In this document: piece by piece, positions 38,233 through 49,794 of the stretch
How the letters are laid out: every line of letters begins with the position of its first letter
Position numbering within the stretch: the stretch's first letter is position 1
Assembly (NCBI GenBank): GCA_030765055.1
Contig: JAUKNK010000057.1
Coordinates: 5,759,501 to 5,823,500, forward strand
DNA length: 64,000 nt
Source of the DNA: Mantis religiosa
Lineage: Eukaryota; Arthropoda; Insecta; Mantodea; Mantidae
Direction of reading: 5' to 3'
Notes under the pieces: model-generated
Databases searched by the model: none
Told to the model about the DNA's origin: nothing
Seen by the model: the letters and a program-made list of their open reading frames with translations, nothing else
Position numbers and translations under genes: made by a program

Positions 38233-38709
38233 CTTAGTATTATCACCATTTGATGAAGTTTCTGTTTCTAGCCACCAACGTTCTTCTTTAATTTCTATTT
38301 TATTATCAATTTCGTGAATACTGTTGTATTTCTTATCAATCATTGCAGGATCTTCTAGAAGAAATTCTCCCTCATTCTGTGAACCAAGGTCTGAAAATAG
38401 AGTCTGTTGTTCAATTTCTGATTTCCCATTTTTGTCGCAGTTGTTGCTACATGTAGCAGTTTCGCTCTTAATCTGCTTGACAAGATCTTTGATAAAAGGA
38501 GTCTCTGTTTTAATTTCTGTTTTGACGGTTATCTCACAATCAGTGACATCATCAATGTTTGTGTTTGCTGTAATAACTTTGTGAAAGAACTCTCTCTCGT
38601 TCTGTGAGGCTGTGTCATCTTCAAGGGGAGTCTCTCCTTTAATTTCTATTTTCTCATCCATTTCAAACAGCTGTCGAATTGGATGTTGCTGTTATTTCCA
38701 TAAATAAAT
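38233..38709 (-). CDS. Exon 1 of zinc-finger gene, arm B
   Basis: Acceptor TTTTTCCTTCACAG precedes 38709, ATG is at 38661, and the exon ends at 38233 in AAG|GTAAGT. The coding part is 143 codons starting MDEKIEIKGETPLEDD, acidic, with EIKEERWWLE near the end. It splices in phase 0 to exon 2 and on to the finger exon. No catalytic or known DNA-binding motif is seen in it; such acidic segments precede fingers in many insect C2H2 proteins. The 5' exon containing the promoter is not identified. Confidence 0.7.
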
Positions 38710-39115
38710 CTGTGAAGGAAAAATCACATTTCATATACCAAAAACTATAAGTAAATTTAGCCATCAGCTTCATGAATCTATCAATAATTGTTCAAACCAC
38801 ACTAAATACCACTGTTCTCTTATCATACAAACAACTTCTTGAAAAGTTGAACCAGACTTAGGAAACTCAGAATTGTGAAGAACTCAAATAACAGAGAGTT
38901 GTCTGTTTATGTCAATGCTATTATCACTTTAGCTAGGTTACTGAGATACTGTACCAACATTAAGCCTCCTAATCTGTTTAAAATGTCATGGGTAGATATC
39001 AAAGCAATCTCAGATGTTTGATATAACTAACTCAAACTGCTATGTGACAATTACTAATATCATAGTTAGTTTGTATTCTGTTACTGTTGTTCTAAGGTTT
39101 GCTGTGATATTTAAA

Positions 39116-39295
39116 TTAAGCAAGAAGGTTTAGTACTACATGACATAACAGTTCTAGTAATAAAACATCCACGGAGGGCAACAAATCATACAGTTTGGTA
39201 AACAGTGTCATACTCCTTTTCAATTTAACACAACAAGAACCAAGGATGCAAGAAAAGACTGAAACAATTTTCCTTAAGATTAAACAAGTGATGTA
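39116..39295. other. Flank between arm B and the next PLE
   Basis: AT-rich, nothing recognised. Confidence 0.4.
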
Positions 39296-39401
39296 TTGAT
39301 GTGTGTTTGGAGGAATTTAGTAACAGTGACGTCAAAATTAATATAAAGATTATTTGTGGTTGGTTTATGGACACTCGTCACTTACTTTTTCATATATTTA
39401 T

Positions 39402-39443
39402 GAGAGACTAGTTTCAAAGGCCGTGGCCTCCATTTTCAATCTC
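39402..39443 (-). ncRNA. Degenerate hammerhead-like motif, 3' pLTR of tandem PLE
   Basis: Minus strand: GAGA, TTGAAAA in place of CTGANGA, a GGCC/GGCC stem II, GAAAC, palindromic ACTAGT, C, TCTC pairing with GAGA. The core has lost C3 and G8, so cleavage is not expected. Confidence 0.5.
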
Positions 39444-41799
39444 TTCCCAACTGGCAAATGTTATCTGCTCTCTCTGGTGGTGGAACTATGAACTTTTTTG
39501 TCAAATTAACTACTGGCGGGATTTCAAAGTTCATTACGCGATCCTTGTTTTTCCAGATGAATATGTTCTCCCATGTTCTCAATCTATTTTGGTTTATCAC
39601 TCCTTTTAATAATTTTGGATTTGGATCAATGTCATGGTTTTCATTCCAAAAATGAAATGCTACTGCTGACTTGTCTTCTTGTTTCAATGTGATGTTTCTA
39701 AAGTGTTCTTTGACTCTGGTTTTTAAATTTCTTTTTGTTTGACCTATGTAGCATTTTTCACAATTCTTACAATTTATTTTGTATATTCCAGATTTGTTAC
39801 CTGAAGGAATTTCATCTTTTGTTTTTGAATTTAGTAATTTTAAAATTGAGTATCTATTAGTAGGTGCCAAGATGATATTTTGTTCCTTGAATATCTTTTT
39901 AAATTTATTAAATGTTTTTGGATGATATGTGAATGAACTGAATATGCTGTTGCTTTCTTTTTCTTTAATAAATTTGGTTGCTTCCTTAATGGTTTTCTTT
40001 AGTTTAGATTTTCTAATTTTCTTCAACACCAAACTTTTGTTGTATCCGTTTTCTTCTGCTATGTGTAATATTGCTTTTTGTTCCTTGAAATATTCTTCTT
40101 TTTCCATGGGTATGTTGACTAGTCTGTGTGTAAGGCTGTTTATTATTGCATGTTTATGTGTAATTGGGTTGTGGCTATTATTTTTTATATAATTTTCTGA
40201 ATGTGTTGGCTTCCTGTAAATTCCAAATTTTATTTTTGTATCATTCCTGATGATATTTAGATCCAAGAAAGGTAGTTGTCCATTGATTTCCTTTTCTATT
40301 GTGAATTTGATAGTCCTTTCTTGCAGATTGAGTAATTTTAATGCATCATCTCAATGTTTACTTGGTACAATTACAAAGATGTCGTCAACATATCTATACC
40401 AAACCTTGAAGATCAATGGGAAGGACTTTTTAATTTGTGTTTCAAATGCACTCATAAATAAGTTAGCCAAAAAAGGTGAAAGTGGATTGCCCATTGATAA
40501 CCCTGATTTCTGCTTGTAGTGTTTTCCATTAAAGCTAAAGAAGTTTTGTTCAATGCATATTTTTGTTAGAGAAATATATTCTTCTGCTTCTATTGCTTCC
40601 ATATCAATTGTAGCTAGCCATTTTTTTAACACAGTCTGCAACTTTTCTGTTGGTATGCTTGGAAATAAAGATGTGACATCAAATGAAACCAGTCTGTCAT
40701 TTTTGTCCAAATTTATATCTTTGATTTTTTCTACTAAATCTAAAGAGTTTCTTAAATTTGCACTTTCAAATTTTGGAAAACTATTAAATTTACTTAGTAA
40801 CCATTTGGCCAAATTATATGTGGGGGCATTTATGCTGCTAGTAATAGGTCTCATGCCTTTCCCTGTTTTATGAATTTTTGCCAGCCCATATACTCTTGGT
40901 AATGTTGGATTATCTATTTTAATTTTGTGCAATTCTTCAATGCAGTACTTTAATGGATTACTTTCTACTTTTTGGTAATTACTGTCTTCTAACAAATCTT
41001 CCATCCTCTTTGAGTATTCTTCTTTTTCCAGAATTACTAGTTTATTTCCCTTGTCTGCTTTAGTATAAATAACCGGTTTCTTTTTAAGAGCTTTTATGAT
41101 TTGGTTACTAAAATTCTTTTTCTTTTCACTTTTAATCTCTTCTACTATTTTGGAGCATTTGTTTTTTACTGTGTTTTTACTTTCTTCATTAAGTGTCTGT
41201 GTAGCAATTTGGATGTCAGCAATGTAATCTTCAATTTGGTTGGAATAATCTACACATGTCTTTAAACCTAGATTCAGCATATTCAGTTCTGTTTTTGTAA
41301 AATTTTGGTTTGATAGGTTTACCACATTGTTTAGATGATCTTTTAGGTTATGTTTGTCTTTTTGATTTATCTTTTTAAAAGTGCCTGCTTTCTGGCATAA
41401 ATTTTTTAATTTATTCTTTAACTTTGCTGTTTTTGTCTTCATTTTTCTATTAAGATATGCTAATAAATTGTTTTCAAAATTTTCCCAAAATATACTTCCT
41501 AATTGTTTGGTAAGTTTTTGATGCAAATTGTACAATGTTATTTCTAGCGTGTTTTTATTTCTATAGTGTTTATTCTTTTCTACAATTAATACTTTTCTCT
41601 CTGCTGCTTTTTGTTGTCTACTATTTTTACAAATTTTACTTACGAAATTAGGTACTACTTTTTTCTTGATACATAAATTTATGAATCTTATGCCCGCTGC
41701 AATTTTTCTTCTTTTTTCCTGTAATTTTCTGAAAAGTTTTATATCCTGTTAGATTTCAAATGATAAATGTCCAAATCCTACCTTGTTGGTGGTATCCAT
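39436..41799 (-). pseudogene. PLE RT-GIY-YIG polyprotein with two in-frame stops
   Basis: ATG at 41799 opens a 788-codon frame interrupted by TAA at 41749-41751 (codon 17) and TGA at 40351-40353. The N-terminal Lys-rich region is followed by RT motifs: VIYTKADKGNKLVIL, RVYGLAKIHKTG, MRPITSSINAPTY, LVSFDVTSLFPSIP, GLSMGNPLSPFLANLFMSA and YVDD at 40381-40392. After the TGA come LPFLDLNI and FGIYRKPTHSENYIKNN, then the endonuclease SGIYKINCKNCEKCYIGQTKR and AVAFHFWNENHDI. Apart from the two stops the protein is complete. Confidence 0.9.
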
Positions 41800-41970
41800 G
41801 TTCCCAGTATATGTTCCACACTTTAACTCCATTTTGTTATTCCTCAAGACTTGTTCGCCTATTCTTGATGTGTGTTTGGAGGAATTTAGTAACAGTGACG
41901 TCAAAATTAATATAAAAATTATTTGTGGTTGGTTTATTGACCCTCGTCACTTACTTTTTCATATATTTAT

Positions 41971-42012
41971 GAGAGACTAGTTTCAAAGGCCCTGGCCTCC
42001 ATTTTCAATCTC
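41971..42012 (-). ncRNA. Degenerate hammerhead-like motif, 5' pLTR of tandem PLE
   Basis: Same layout and the same TTGAAAA core as 39402-39443, with one base different in the stem II loop region. The shared defect means it was probably already present in the source copy. Confidence 0.5.
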
Positions 42013-42025
42013 TTCCCAACTGGCC

Positions 42026-42610
42026 AAATTGTGTCTCAGGTGAGTGTCTTGGACAGTGCTATATCTAGCCTTAATGAGTGTGCCCAGTGCTGGCTGTGCT
42101 CTTCCGCCTGCCTGGGAGGCATCTGAGTACAGTCCGCTTGACAGGTTAGAGGGAAAGGAACTAATGTTCAGGTATCCGACTTACCAAGTGGAGCCGGAGG
42201 AAAGTGGCCCTGTTTAGTTCTGGTTACCCAAAGCATCTTTGGACCCTGTGGTCGTAGCAACCAAGGGTGTTCACCAGGTTATTAGGATGGAAGTCTAGCA
42301 TACTGTAGATGGTGCGGGATCTCTGCTGCACCATGTCCACAAAGAACAGGACTCCGGAGTAGGTGTGAAGGATGTGGGACGGGAATCTACGTCCGGTATC
42401 ATAGATCATTCGCAGTGCCCTGTTCTGGACATACTGTAGTCTGCAGATAGTGGTCGGAGCCACTGATCCCCAGACTTCGAAGCCATATAGAATCAGGGGT
42501 ATAATCGCCCGATACAGGCGCAGCTTGAGGTGCTTTGGCATGGTGGACTTTAGTACAGAGTACAACTGCCTGAGTGCTGCATGCCCTACTCTGCATGTGT
42601 CCTTCTTCTT
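42026..42610 (-). mobile_element. LINE RT thumb fragment
   Basis: The frame 42565-42224 reads LRLYRAIIPLILYGFEVWGS then RLQYVQNRALRMIYDTGRR, the post-palm region of jockey-type RTs. About 200 bases of 3' untranslated sequence follow toward 42026. It abuts the PLE pLTR. Confidence 0.7.
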
Positions 42611-43815
42611 TCTATAAGTATGGCATCAAAAACTTGGCAATCCAATGGAGAGAATGTGTATCGGAGACAGAACACTATGTATAAAAGTAATCTGTATATG
42701 AGCATTTTTGTTTGATGATACAATAAATTTAAAAAATTATTCCCATTTATATTTGAACCACCCTTGTACTAAGTTGAGATTCAGTTAATGATATTGTCTG
42801 ACACAAGTTGGGTGACTGAATGACAATGTAAAGTGTAAGAAACTCACATTGTCACTAGAATTTTTATCCAAATGCTGACTTACAATCACTTTTACAATTT
42901 GTAAATACACAGAATGAGCACATTAATCAAATGTTCCGTTATACCTCACAAACCTGTGCTGATGGAACTCCTACAAATTCACTACTGACAGACCAATAGC
43001 CAATACTAACAACTCAACTGCTCCAGACAACTCATTCTTAACAACTCTGATACTCACTGGTACAATCATAACTAGCAACTCAACTGAACCTGACTTTACA
43101 CCACGTTTACAACCTTCCATTCACAAATTAAATGTTCCAGAAACTAAAATTACTAGAGCCCAAGTAAAATTATGTTGATCTTAGGAAATCAAATGGTCTC
43201 ACAACAATACAGAAAGATAAAGGCTGCTTTATCATTAGTGACTGTCCTCAAATATTGCATTTTACCTTCTTCCAGGACAAGTATTAAGATAGCGGAATGT
43301 GTTCACTAGCACTTGTCATTACCAGGGATGTAAACATTCTAACAATGTCTCTTTGCTCAGGAGTTGAAACGAAAATGATCCTGAGAGACTTGAACCTTTA
43401 ATTATATTGCCAGATCTCACTTTTTAAGGAAGGCCTACACTTTTCAGCTTTCATAACTAAAATTTCATATATAAATACAGAAAACCTTTGCCTAATAATG
43501 AAAAAATGCATTTTGCTTATCTCATAAAAACATAAGATGGTTACATAAAAAGGTAGATGAGCCATGCACACATATTCACAATTTAAATTATGTTATCGCA
43601 ATAATTTACATAAGAAGGTACCAAATGACATAAGAAGAGCTAAAATTGTCCATTTCTATAGCTACACATTTTGTAAAAGTAGATTAGTGCTAAAATATGA
43701 CATAATGGCTTATGTCTGTACCAAGACTCAAGTAAATGAAAAGTTTGATGAATTTCTAAACTAGATACTATTATATTACTATCATCATCATTAGTATTAA
43801 AAACAGCGAGTTTAT
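42611..43815. other. Unassigned AT-rich region
   Basis: No supported gene; the 66-codon frame at 43564-43764 has no recognised motif. Confidence 0.35.
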
Positions 43816-44540
43816 GCAGTTTATCTCCGATTGTTTGATCAAGTCATGGCCAATTTTTGCTATGAAAAATAGGGAAGGCTCAGAGGCATTCCGGGGAGAA
43901 TTAGGCAGCAAACGGAAATGGCATGTTTATCTTTTGTTGAGATGAGAACACGTGGGCACATGTGGGTAAGTTTCACACAACGAGGAGAGTGGTATAGCAA
44001 TCACTTGGCAGTAATTATCTCAACAATGCAAACATTGTCTTTGTACATCAATTTTAATTTGAGAGGGACCTATCTTTTAACCTGTGCAGCCCTACCCGCC
44101 TGGACCCACTACACAGAAATATTGAAGAGCAAGTGAGCTAATGGCTTCATTGGCAAAGCCTAGCATTTGAAAACAACAACAATTTGAGAAGGACTTGCTC
44201 TCCACTATGCAGTGGAGCTACCCATCATTAGTAGAGTTTTATTGCAACAAGATACTGCAACACCCCATTATGGCACAAATAACCATTGAAAATATTCAGG
44301 AATTGGGAGGAATCAAACTGTTACCATACCCAGCATACAGCTTAGATCTCACAGCATCAGATTATCATCTCTTTTGATCCATGGATCATCTGAAGCAATG
44401 CAAGTGGGTGTCACCGAATTCTTCACCTCAAAAACCACAAACTGGTAACATCGTGGAATAATAAACCTTGCTGAATGTTGACCCAGGACCACAGAATCTA
44501 ATGGTCTATACTTTGAAAATGAGTTAATTGCTTATCAGAA
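43816..44540 (+). mobile_element. Mariner-type transposon fossil
   Basis: The best block is 44195-44377, with HPIMAQITIENIQELGGIKL then LPYPAYSLDLTASDYHLF, which matches the mariner transposase region around its last catalytic Asp (typically PYSPDLAPSDYHLF). The preceding QQDTATPH in another frame corresponds to the usual QQDNARPH. Upstream parts are too decayed to place, and the assignment of 43816-44190 is weak. Confidence 0.55.
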
Positions 44541-44714
44541 CACATTTCAAATAATTATTATTCTTAAACAAATGACATTGCTTATCAGAGAGTATTTATA
44601 TGTTACCCATAAAAATGCTAAATGTTTTACCCGTGGTCTGTTATCTTAGATTTATGGGGCATGGAAAAACCCAAGAACCAATAAAGAGACCTTTTAACAA
44701 AATTAAATGTTTTA

Positions 44715-45069
44715 GTAAATTGATGGAAATTAATCATTACCTCACACTAGCCATATATATGCTAAGGTTTCTGATGGATAGAGTCAATATAAAAATTCAA
44801 TACCATGGCTGGGATTTGAACCACGGATCTCCTGGTTTCCGTCCAGTCGCTATAACCCATTTAGCTGCAATGGCCAATGTGCCAACCTGACATTAATTTC
44901 TCCATTTGACTCACATATATCCTTGGTAAACCACTAGGGGCTCTTGCATTCGAGGTACACTGTTTGTGGTGACTTACCATCGTCAGTACTTGAGCCCCAG
45001 GCTTCGTCATTCAACTCTTATTATTTTAGTTCATTGATGGAAATTAATCATTTCTTCACACTATCCATA
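44715..45069. repeat. tRNA-like repeat copy
   Basis: TTGATGGAAATTAATCATT at both ends (44719 and 45037) and a minus-strand tRNA-like core GGGATTTGAACCACGGATC (44812-44830) match the unit at 14040. It ends exactly where LINE endonuclease sequence starts. Confidence 0.7.
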
Positions 45070-46554
45070 AGTGAAGGGGTAGTAGTTTATGACAACTATG
45101 GGATTAAATACAAAGAAATAGACTATAAAATTTTTTGCAACAAAATGTGCAGTGAACTTGCAGCTATAGAAATAATGCTAAAAAACAGAAATCTGTTATT
45201 AATAGAGATATAAAGTCCTCCAAATGCAAAGAAGATACCTTTCTCCAAAGCTTGTAAGAATGTCTAAATAGCACCACAAATAAAAAGAGGGAAACCATAG
45301 TAATAGGTGACTTCAATATAGATATACTAGTAGAAAAGAAAAAGAAAAGGCTATTGTTAGAAATGCTAAACAGAAAAAGTCTTATTCTGACAGAGACAGA
45401 ACCAGCGAGGGTAACTAGAAGCTCTGCGACATGTGTTGACCTCATGATATCTAATTTAAACAGGGAATGTTATGAAACTAGAATAATAAGAAATGGAATA
45501 AGTGAACATTATGGCGAACTAGTAGATAGTAAAATATTAGGTAAAATAAAAAGTAAGATAAGCAGTTTGGTAGAATTTAAAAGAAAAGTAAACAAAGATA
45601 CCCTAGAAGTATTAAAAAACTATATCAAAGAAACAAAATGGCTTCAGATATACGAAAAATCTAATATTAATGAAAAAAATGAATGTTTTGCTAAAAATAA
45701 AGACAAATGTCTAGATACAGTAATGCCTATATGTAGGGTAAAGAGAAAGTTACAAAAGTGTGAAAACTGGGTTACCAAAGGTATAACTATATCTAAAAGA
45801 TGTATGCAGTTTCTAAACAGCCTGAAACACCCAAAACTAGATCATAAATCATACACTTATATCGAAAAATACAGGGAGAATCTTAATAAAGTAATAAACA
45901 AGGCAAACGTGCAGGACAATAAAATACTGATACAAAATGCAGAAAATAAAACCAAAGCAACATGGAATATTATAAAATCATTACATGAAGAAACAAGACA
46001 AAAATGGGAAGAAAATATCTGCATTGAGGTTGGAAATACACTAATAGAGAACCAATAACCCTAACAGAGAAATTTAATGATTATTACATTAATGTAGTAA
46101 AGAGCATAGATATCAAAAAATGTCAGTCTGATCAAAAAATAGAGAACAGTATTCCCAACTCAATGGTATCACGTAAAGTAACATATAAGGAAACAATAAA
46201 ACAGATAAACACTTTAAAATGTAAATGCTCTTGTGGATTAGATGAATTTTCAAATGAAATGTTAAAGCTCGGTAAACACAAACTCACTGATATAATTACA
46301 TGTATAAGTAATCAATCATTTATATCAGGAACATTTCCGAAAGCACTAAAAAAGTAATAGACCGATATATAAGAAAAAATGCTCAAAACTAGTATTAGAA
46401 AATTGTAGACCTATAACATTGTGCTCAAGTTTTTCATAAATAATACGACTACTTCTAGATCAGTTACAGGATCTTTGTAGGAAATATAAAATAATTTCAG
46501 ACTATCAATTCGGTTTAAAAAAAGACATCAACTGTACAGGCAATAAATAAAGGA

Positions 46555-47173
46555 TATTTTTTAATTCACGTTCTCCAACATTAAGTCATATCGGACGGTG
46601 AATGAATTCGGTGAAATAATGCTCAAACGAGTCCAGGGTCCATGGAGCTTAGAGTTACCCGACATTCGTCTTGAAGAATAAGGGAAAACCCCGGAAAGAA
46701 ACTTATCCAGGTAACTCACCCTGATCCCCCCAGGGGCATACTTCGATAGGTACGGGGTTGGCGCACCTGGGGTCCCGGGCCAACAGTCTCCCTCGTGTGG
46801 GCTCCTCATCGTGGCTGAGGGAGACGGTCAACAAGCCCACCCATGTGTAGGTCGTGCGTGGAGACGATTAGATTCTGTTTAGATTCTTTTCTAGTTTAGA
46901 GTTCAGGATTTAGTGAACGAAATTTTTAGTAGGGTTTGATTGATTTTTTTATGTATGTGTATTTTTAATAGGTTTTTTACACTTGTATAGTTTTTAGAAA
47001 GTTTTTTATCTGGCTTTTGCCATGACTAATTTTTTAAAGAGCGCTGATGACCGCCGTAGTTGAGCGCCCTTATATATATCATCATCATAATAACTCACCC
47101 TGACCGAGATTCGAACTCGGGACCTCTTGAACGTGAGGCAGACATGCTACCATCTACGCTACCAAGGCGAGCT
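46555..47173 (-). mobile_element. tRNA-derived SINE (minus), itself interrupted
   Basis: Flanked by an 8-bp duplication ATAAAGGA (46547-46554 and 47174-47181). On the minus strand a tRNA head (47173 to about 47091) has box A TGGTAGCGTAGATGG and box B GAGTTCGAATC with a perfect CCGAG/CTCGG T stem. It is followed by a body with TTTCCGGGGTTTTCCC and AATGTCGGGTAA and an A-rich end. Without the 366-bp insert and its 13-bp duplication the SINE is about 240 bp. Confidence 0.8.
46725..47090 (+). mobile_element. Short LINE-derived copy inside the SINE
   Basis: Flanked by a 13-bp duplication TAACTCACCCTGA (46712-46724 and 47091-47103). It starts with a CCCCAGGGGCATACTTCG block like the 5' region of the LINE at 15.84 kb and ends with GCGCTGATGACC..GAGCGCCC and a TATATATCATCATCATA tail, like LINE 3' ends. 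It has no ORF. It is probably a non-autonomous deletion derivative of an I-type LINE. Confidence 0.7.
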
Positions 47174-47476
47174 ATAAAGGAAATGGCATCATTATAAATG
47201 CATTAAACAGAAAAGAATATATAGTGGCAATTTTTGTTGATCTGACAAAAGCCTTTGTTTGCGTAAACATAAAAACTAATTAACAAAATAGAAAATTATG
47301 GGATAAGGAGCACACCATTAGATTGGCTGAAATAATATTTGCAGGACAGGGAGCAGTGTGTGGAAATAATTTGTAATTAAAATGGTAAATTGGACAAAAT
47401 TAGATCTTCATTTAAGAAAATAACTTATGCTGTACCCCAAGCCTCGAAACTCGGGCCCTGCTTATTCCTTATATAT

Positions 47477-47960
47477 TGTCACCCAATTAGCGGAAAGCAC
47501 AACCAACGACAGCTGAGTAAGGGACCAGAGGCTGCGCCACACCCACCCATTAATCTCAGTCACTAACTGAGGGGATGTTTAGGGAAGTTTCACTTGTCAC
47601 TGGCCACCTCTTCCCCCTTCCTCTGCCGCTGGAACCTTCACGGTGATTCACTGAAAACGAGAGACGTCTAGAAAACAGTGATATTCCTATAAAAAGGGCT
47701 GCTATGAGTGAGTTGAGTCAGTTCTTGGTGAGCAGCTGTGAGGGGCGCCCAGTGAGGGGACGGACTGCGAACGTGCGTCGGAGGAGTTTACGTAATTGCG
47801 AGTGCAAGTGGAATTGTAACGGACGAACTAGTGAATCGTAATGGTGTGCATTACGTAATTCTGCGTAATTGGCAAGTGTTCAACTGTAAGTCGGTGGAAA
47901 TAAAGAACACTTTTGAGTGTAGGAATTGGACTTTTCATTTCACGAACCCACAAAGTCACA
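47477..47960 (+). repeat. Solo gypsy LTR
   Basis: It starts TGTCACCC and ends AAAGTCACA, flanked by ATAT (47473-47476 and 47961-47964). It is of the same subfamily as the LTR at 57334-57829 (shared CCACACCCACCCATTAATCTC, and a CCTATA(A/T)AAAGGG TATA region). It interrupts the CR1-like LINE. Confidence 0.9.
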
Positions 47961-48830
47961 ATATATATAAACAGTATATTCAAAACAATAGTAGAAGCAG
48001 GGGGATTGGGCATTGGATATGCTGATGACAACACAATCACAGTGAAGAGAAGAACGGAAAATGAAGTACAAAATAAATCCAATCTTATACTTGAAAAAAT
48101 TAGTAGTGAGTTACGAAAACTAGGAATGGCAATAAATTCAAGCAAAACAGAATGGATGCAAATCACCTTAAACAAAGAAATCCAATCACATGTGCAATTA
48201 ACATTACATAATAAAAAAATAAAAGAAGTAACAAATACAAACTTCCTTGCACTAATAATAGATAACAATCTAAATTGGAAACAACACATTGAAAATTAGT
48301 AAAGAAAATAAATATGGGACTGTATATTTTAAAACAGGCAGCAAAACAAATGGATAGAGAAACTCTGATACAAATTTACTATGGAGTCATACACTCTCAT
48401 TTATGCTATGGGGTGGTAATATGGGGAAATGTGCAGAAAAAAACAATGATAAGATCATTAAGACTCCAGAAATATACTATCAGAATAATTTTTAAGCTAA
48501 AAAAGACAGATTCGTGTAGAAATGTTTATAAAACATTACATGTATTAACATTTACAACAAAAAATTGTAGCAACTAAAATAAAAACACGTACATACCTAC
48601 ACAAAACACAAGAACAAAACAAAATTATTTCGTAAACAGATTAAAAGGAATATTAAGTAACAAAATTATAGAAAATAAATCTAAAGAATTGTACAATCAC
48701 TTACCGAATCAAATAAAACAGAAAACAGAAGAAAAATTTAAACTTAAAGCAATTAAGAGGTACCCCGTAGAAAACCCAGTGTTCCATATAAAAGGTGAAA
48801 TAAAGCTGTAACGTGTTTCTCTATTCGTTG

Positions 48831-49794
48831 CAGATTAGGATGCATCTTGACTTTCGAAGACCCAGATCGGGAAGCCAGATGTAACAGGGTTACTTCACTG
48901 TAACTGCAATTGTTTCTTGATGATTGAGTTTGATTAAATTAGAGTCATGAGATCTCTCATTTTAAGGTGTGGCTTTTAGTGACATAAATAAAACTTTAGA
49001 TAAGTCCAATTTCGTAATATATAATTTAACTGTATAATCTGGATTACATTTTACCGGAAATTTCTTTCCTAGTCAACCATGGCAGATTACCTCCAGCTTA
49101 TCGATAAATCCTTACTTCCTTAATAAATATTTTCCATTAATTACATAAAAATTCCTCATTCCTGAACATCCCCTCTTCACTATCAAGATAACAGAATATC
49201 TCCTTTTTGAAGATTATTCATTTTCTATTACTATGGAAAACTTTTATATTCAACACAATATTTTTGCGTATTCATGAAGCAAGATTACAGAACATATATC
49301 TCTGAAGATTATTGATTTTCTTCTCCTATCCAAGCATTCCCTCTTTCCATATCAAGCAAGATTATTGATTTTCTTTGCCCTAACAACCGTTCATCATTTC
49401 TTAATAGTGTCATTATATGGCAAACAATTTCTTGAGAAATATCTGACTCTTAGAACATATGAATCTGTGTTCCATAAAATTAACATTCCATTCTTAAAAT
49501 ATAAAACACACAAATGTATGATCTGCAAGAGGCTTTAGTTGAAAATGAAATAAAAATGTCTGAAGGAAATTTATGGAACATACCATACTCTATCAACTGA
49601 CAAATATGCCTCTCTATGTCTACAGTCAACAGTTTAATTTGAATATACAAGAGACACATTTGGACATATAATTTAACAGTACACAACTCCAAAACATAGA
49701 AAGAACAGTTTTATGAGGCATAGGTCCAGGTGGCCAGACAAGCCAATGAAATGTTTCATGCATGTTTAAGTATGTGATGGAATTTTTGCTACCA
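48831..49794. other. Unassigned region apart from repeat copy 2
   Basis: Contains the repeat at 48944-49398; nothing else is recognised. Confidence 0.4.
48944..49398 (+). repeat. Copy 2 of the dispersed non-coding repeat
   Basis: Same-orientation homologue of 28424-28794, with an extra internal segment that repeats the GCAAGATTACAGAACATAT block. Confidence 0.65.

Larger units (their letters stand above)
35640..39115 (-). repeat. Arm B of the inverted segmental duplication
   Basis: Minus-strand counterpart of arm A. It holds the 5' flank, exon 1 (38709-38233), intron and exon 2 (35842-35811) of the zinc-finger gene. It is interrupted only by the PLE at 36115-37716. It lacks the gypsy element, foldback and TAA array of arm A. 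About 21.6 kb separate the two arms. Confidence 0.85.
39296..42025 (-). mobile_element. Penelope-like element with tandem (direct) pLTRs
   Basis: Direct terminal repeats at 39296-39457 and 41865-42025 (about 160 bp) flank one long coding frame on the minus strand. The frame's final residues lie in the 39.4-kb pLTR. Gene order is RT then GIY-YIG. It is the most complete PLE in the window. I could not fix a target duplication. Confidence 0.85.
45070..48810 (+). pseudogene. CR1-like ORF2 (endonuclease-RT), interrupted
   Basis: Open pieces: 45354-46058 (endonuclease end and linker), 46163-46357 (CSCGLDEFSNEMLK), 47913-48299 (palm C box to thumb) and 48314-48577 (IYYGVIHSHLCYGVVIWGN). Stops, frame changes and two insertions separate them. 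Without RNase H, it resembles the CR1/Daphne style rather than the I-type LINE at 16-21 kb. Confidence 0.75.
45070..48830 (+). mobile_element. CR1-like LINE, split by two later insertions
   Basis: Endonuclease (EGVVVYDNYGIKYKEIDY; VIGDFNIDIL at 45303-45332), linker and RT start to 46554; RT continues at 47182-47476 (AIFVDLTKAF, the QG box decayed) and resumes at 47961 with GYADD near 48018, thumb (FLALIIDNNLNWKQHIEN) and C-terminal region to 48830. A SINE interrupts at 46555-47173 and a solo gypsy LTR at 47477-47960. The group assignment rests on motif style. Confidence 0.8.

Noticed and set aside
47091..47173. A functional tRNA gene on the minus strand
   Set aside because: It is the head of a SINE with its own target duplication; the anticodon loop is irregular.
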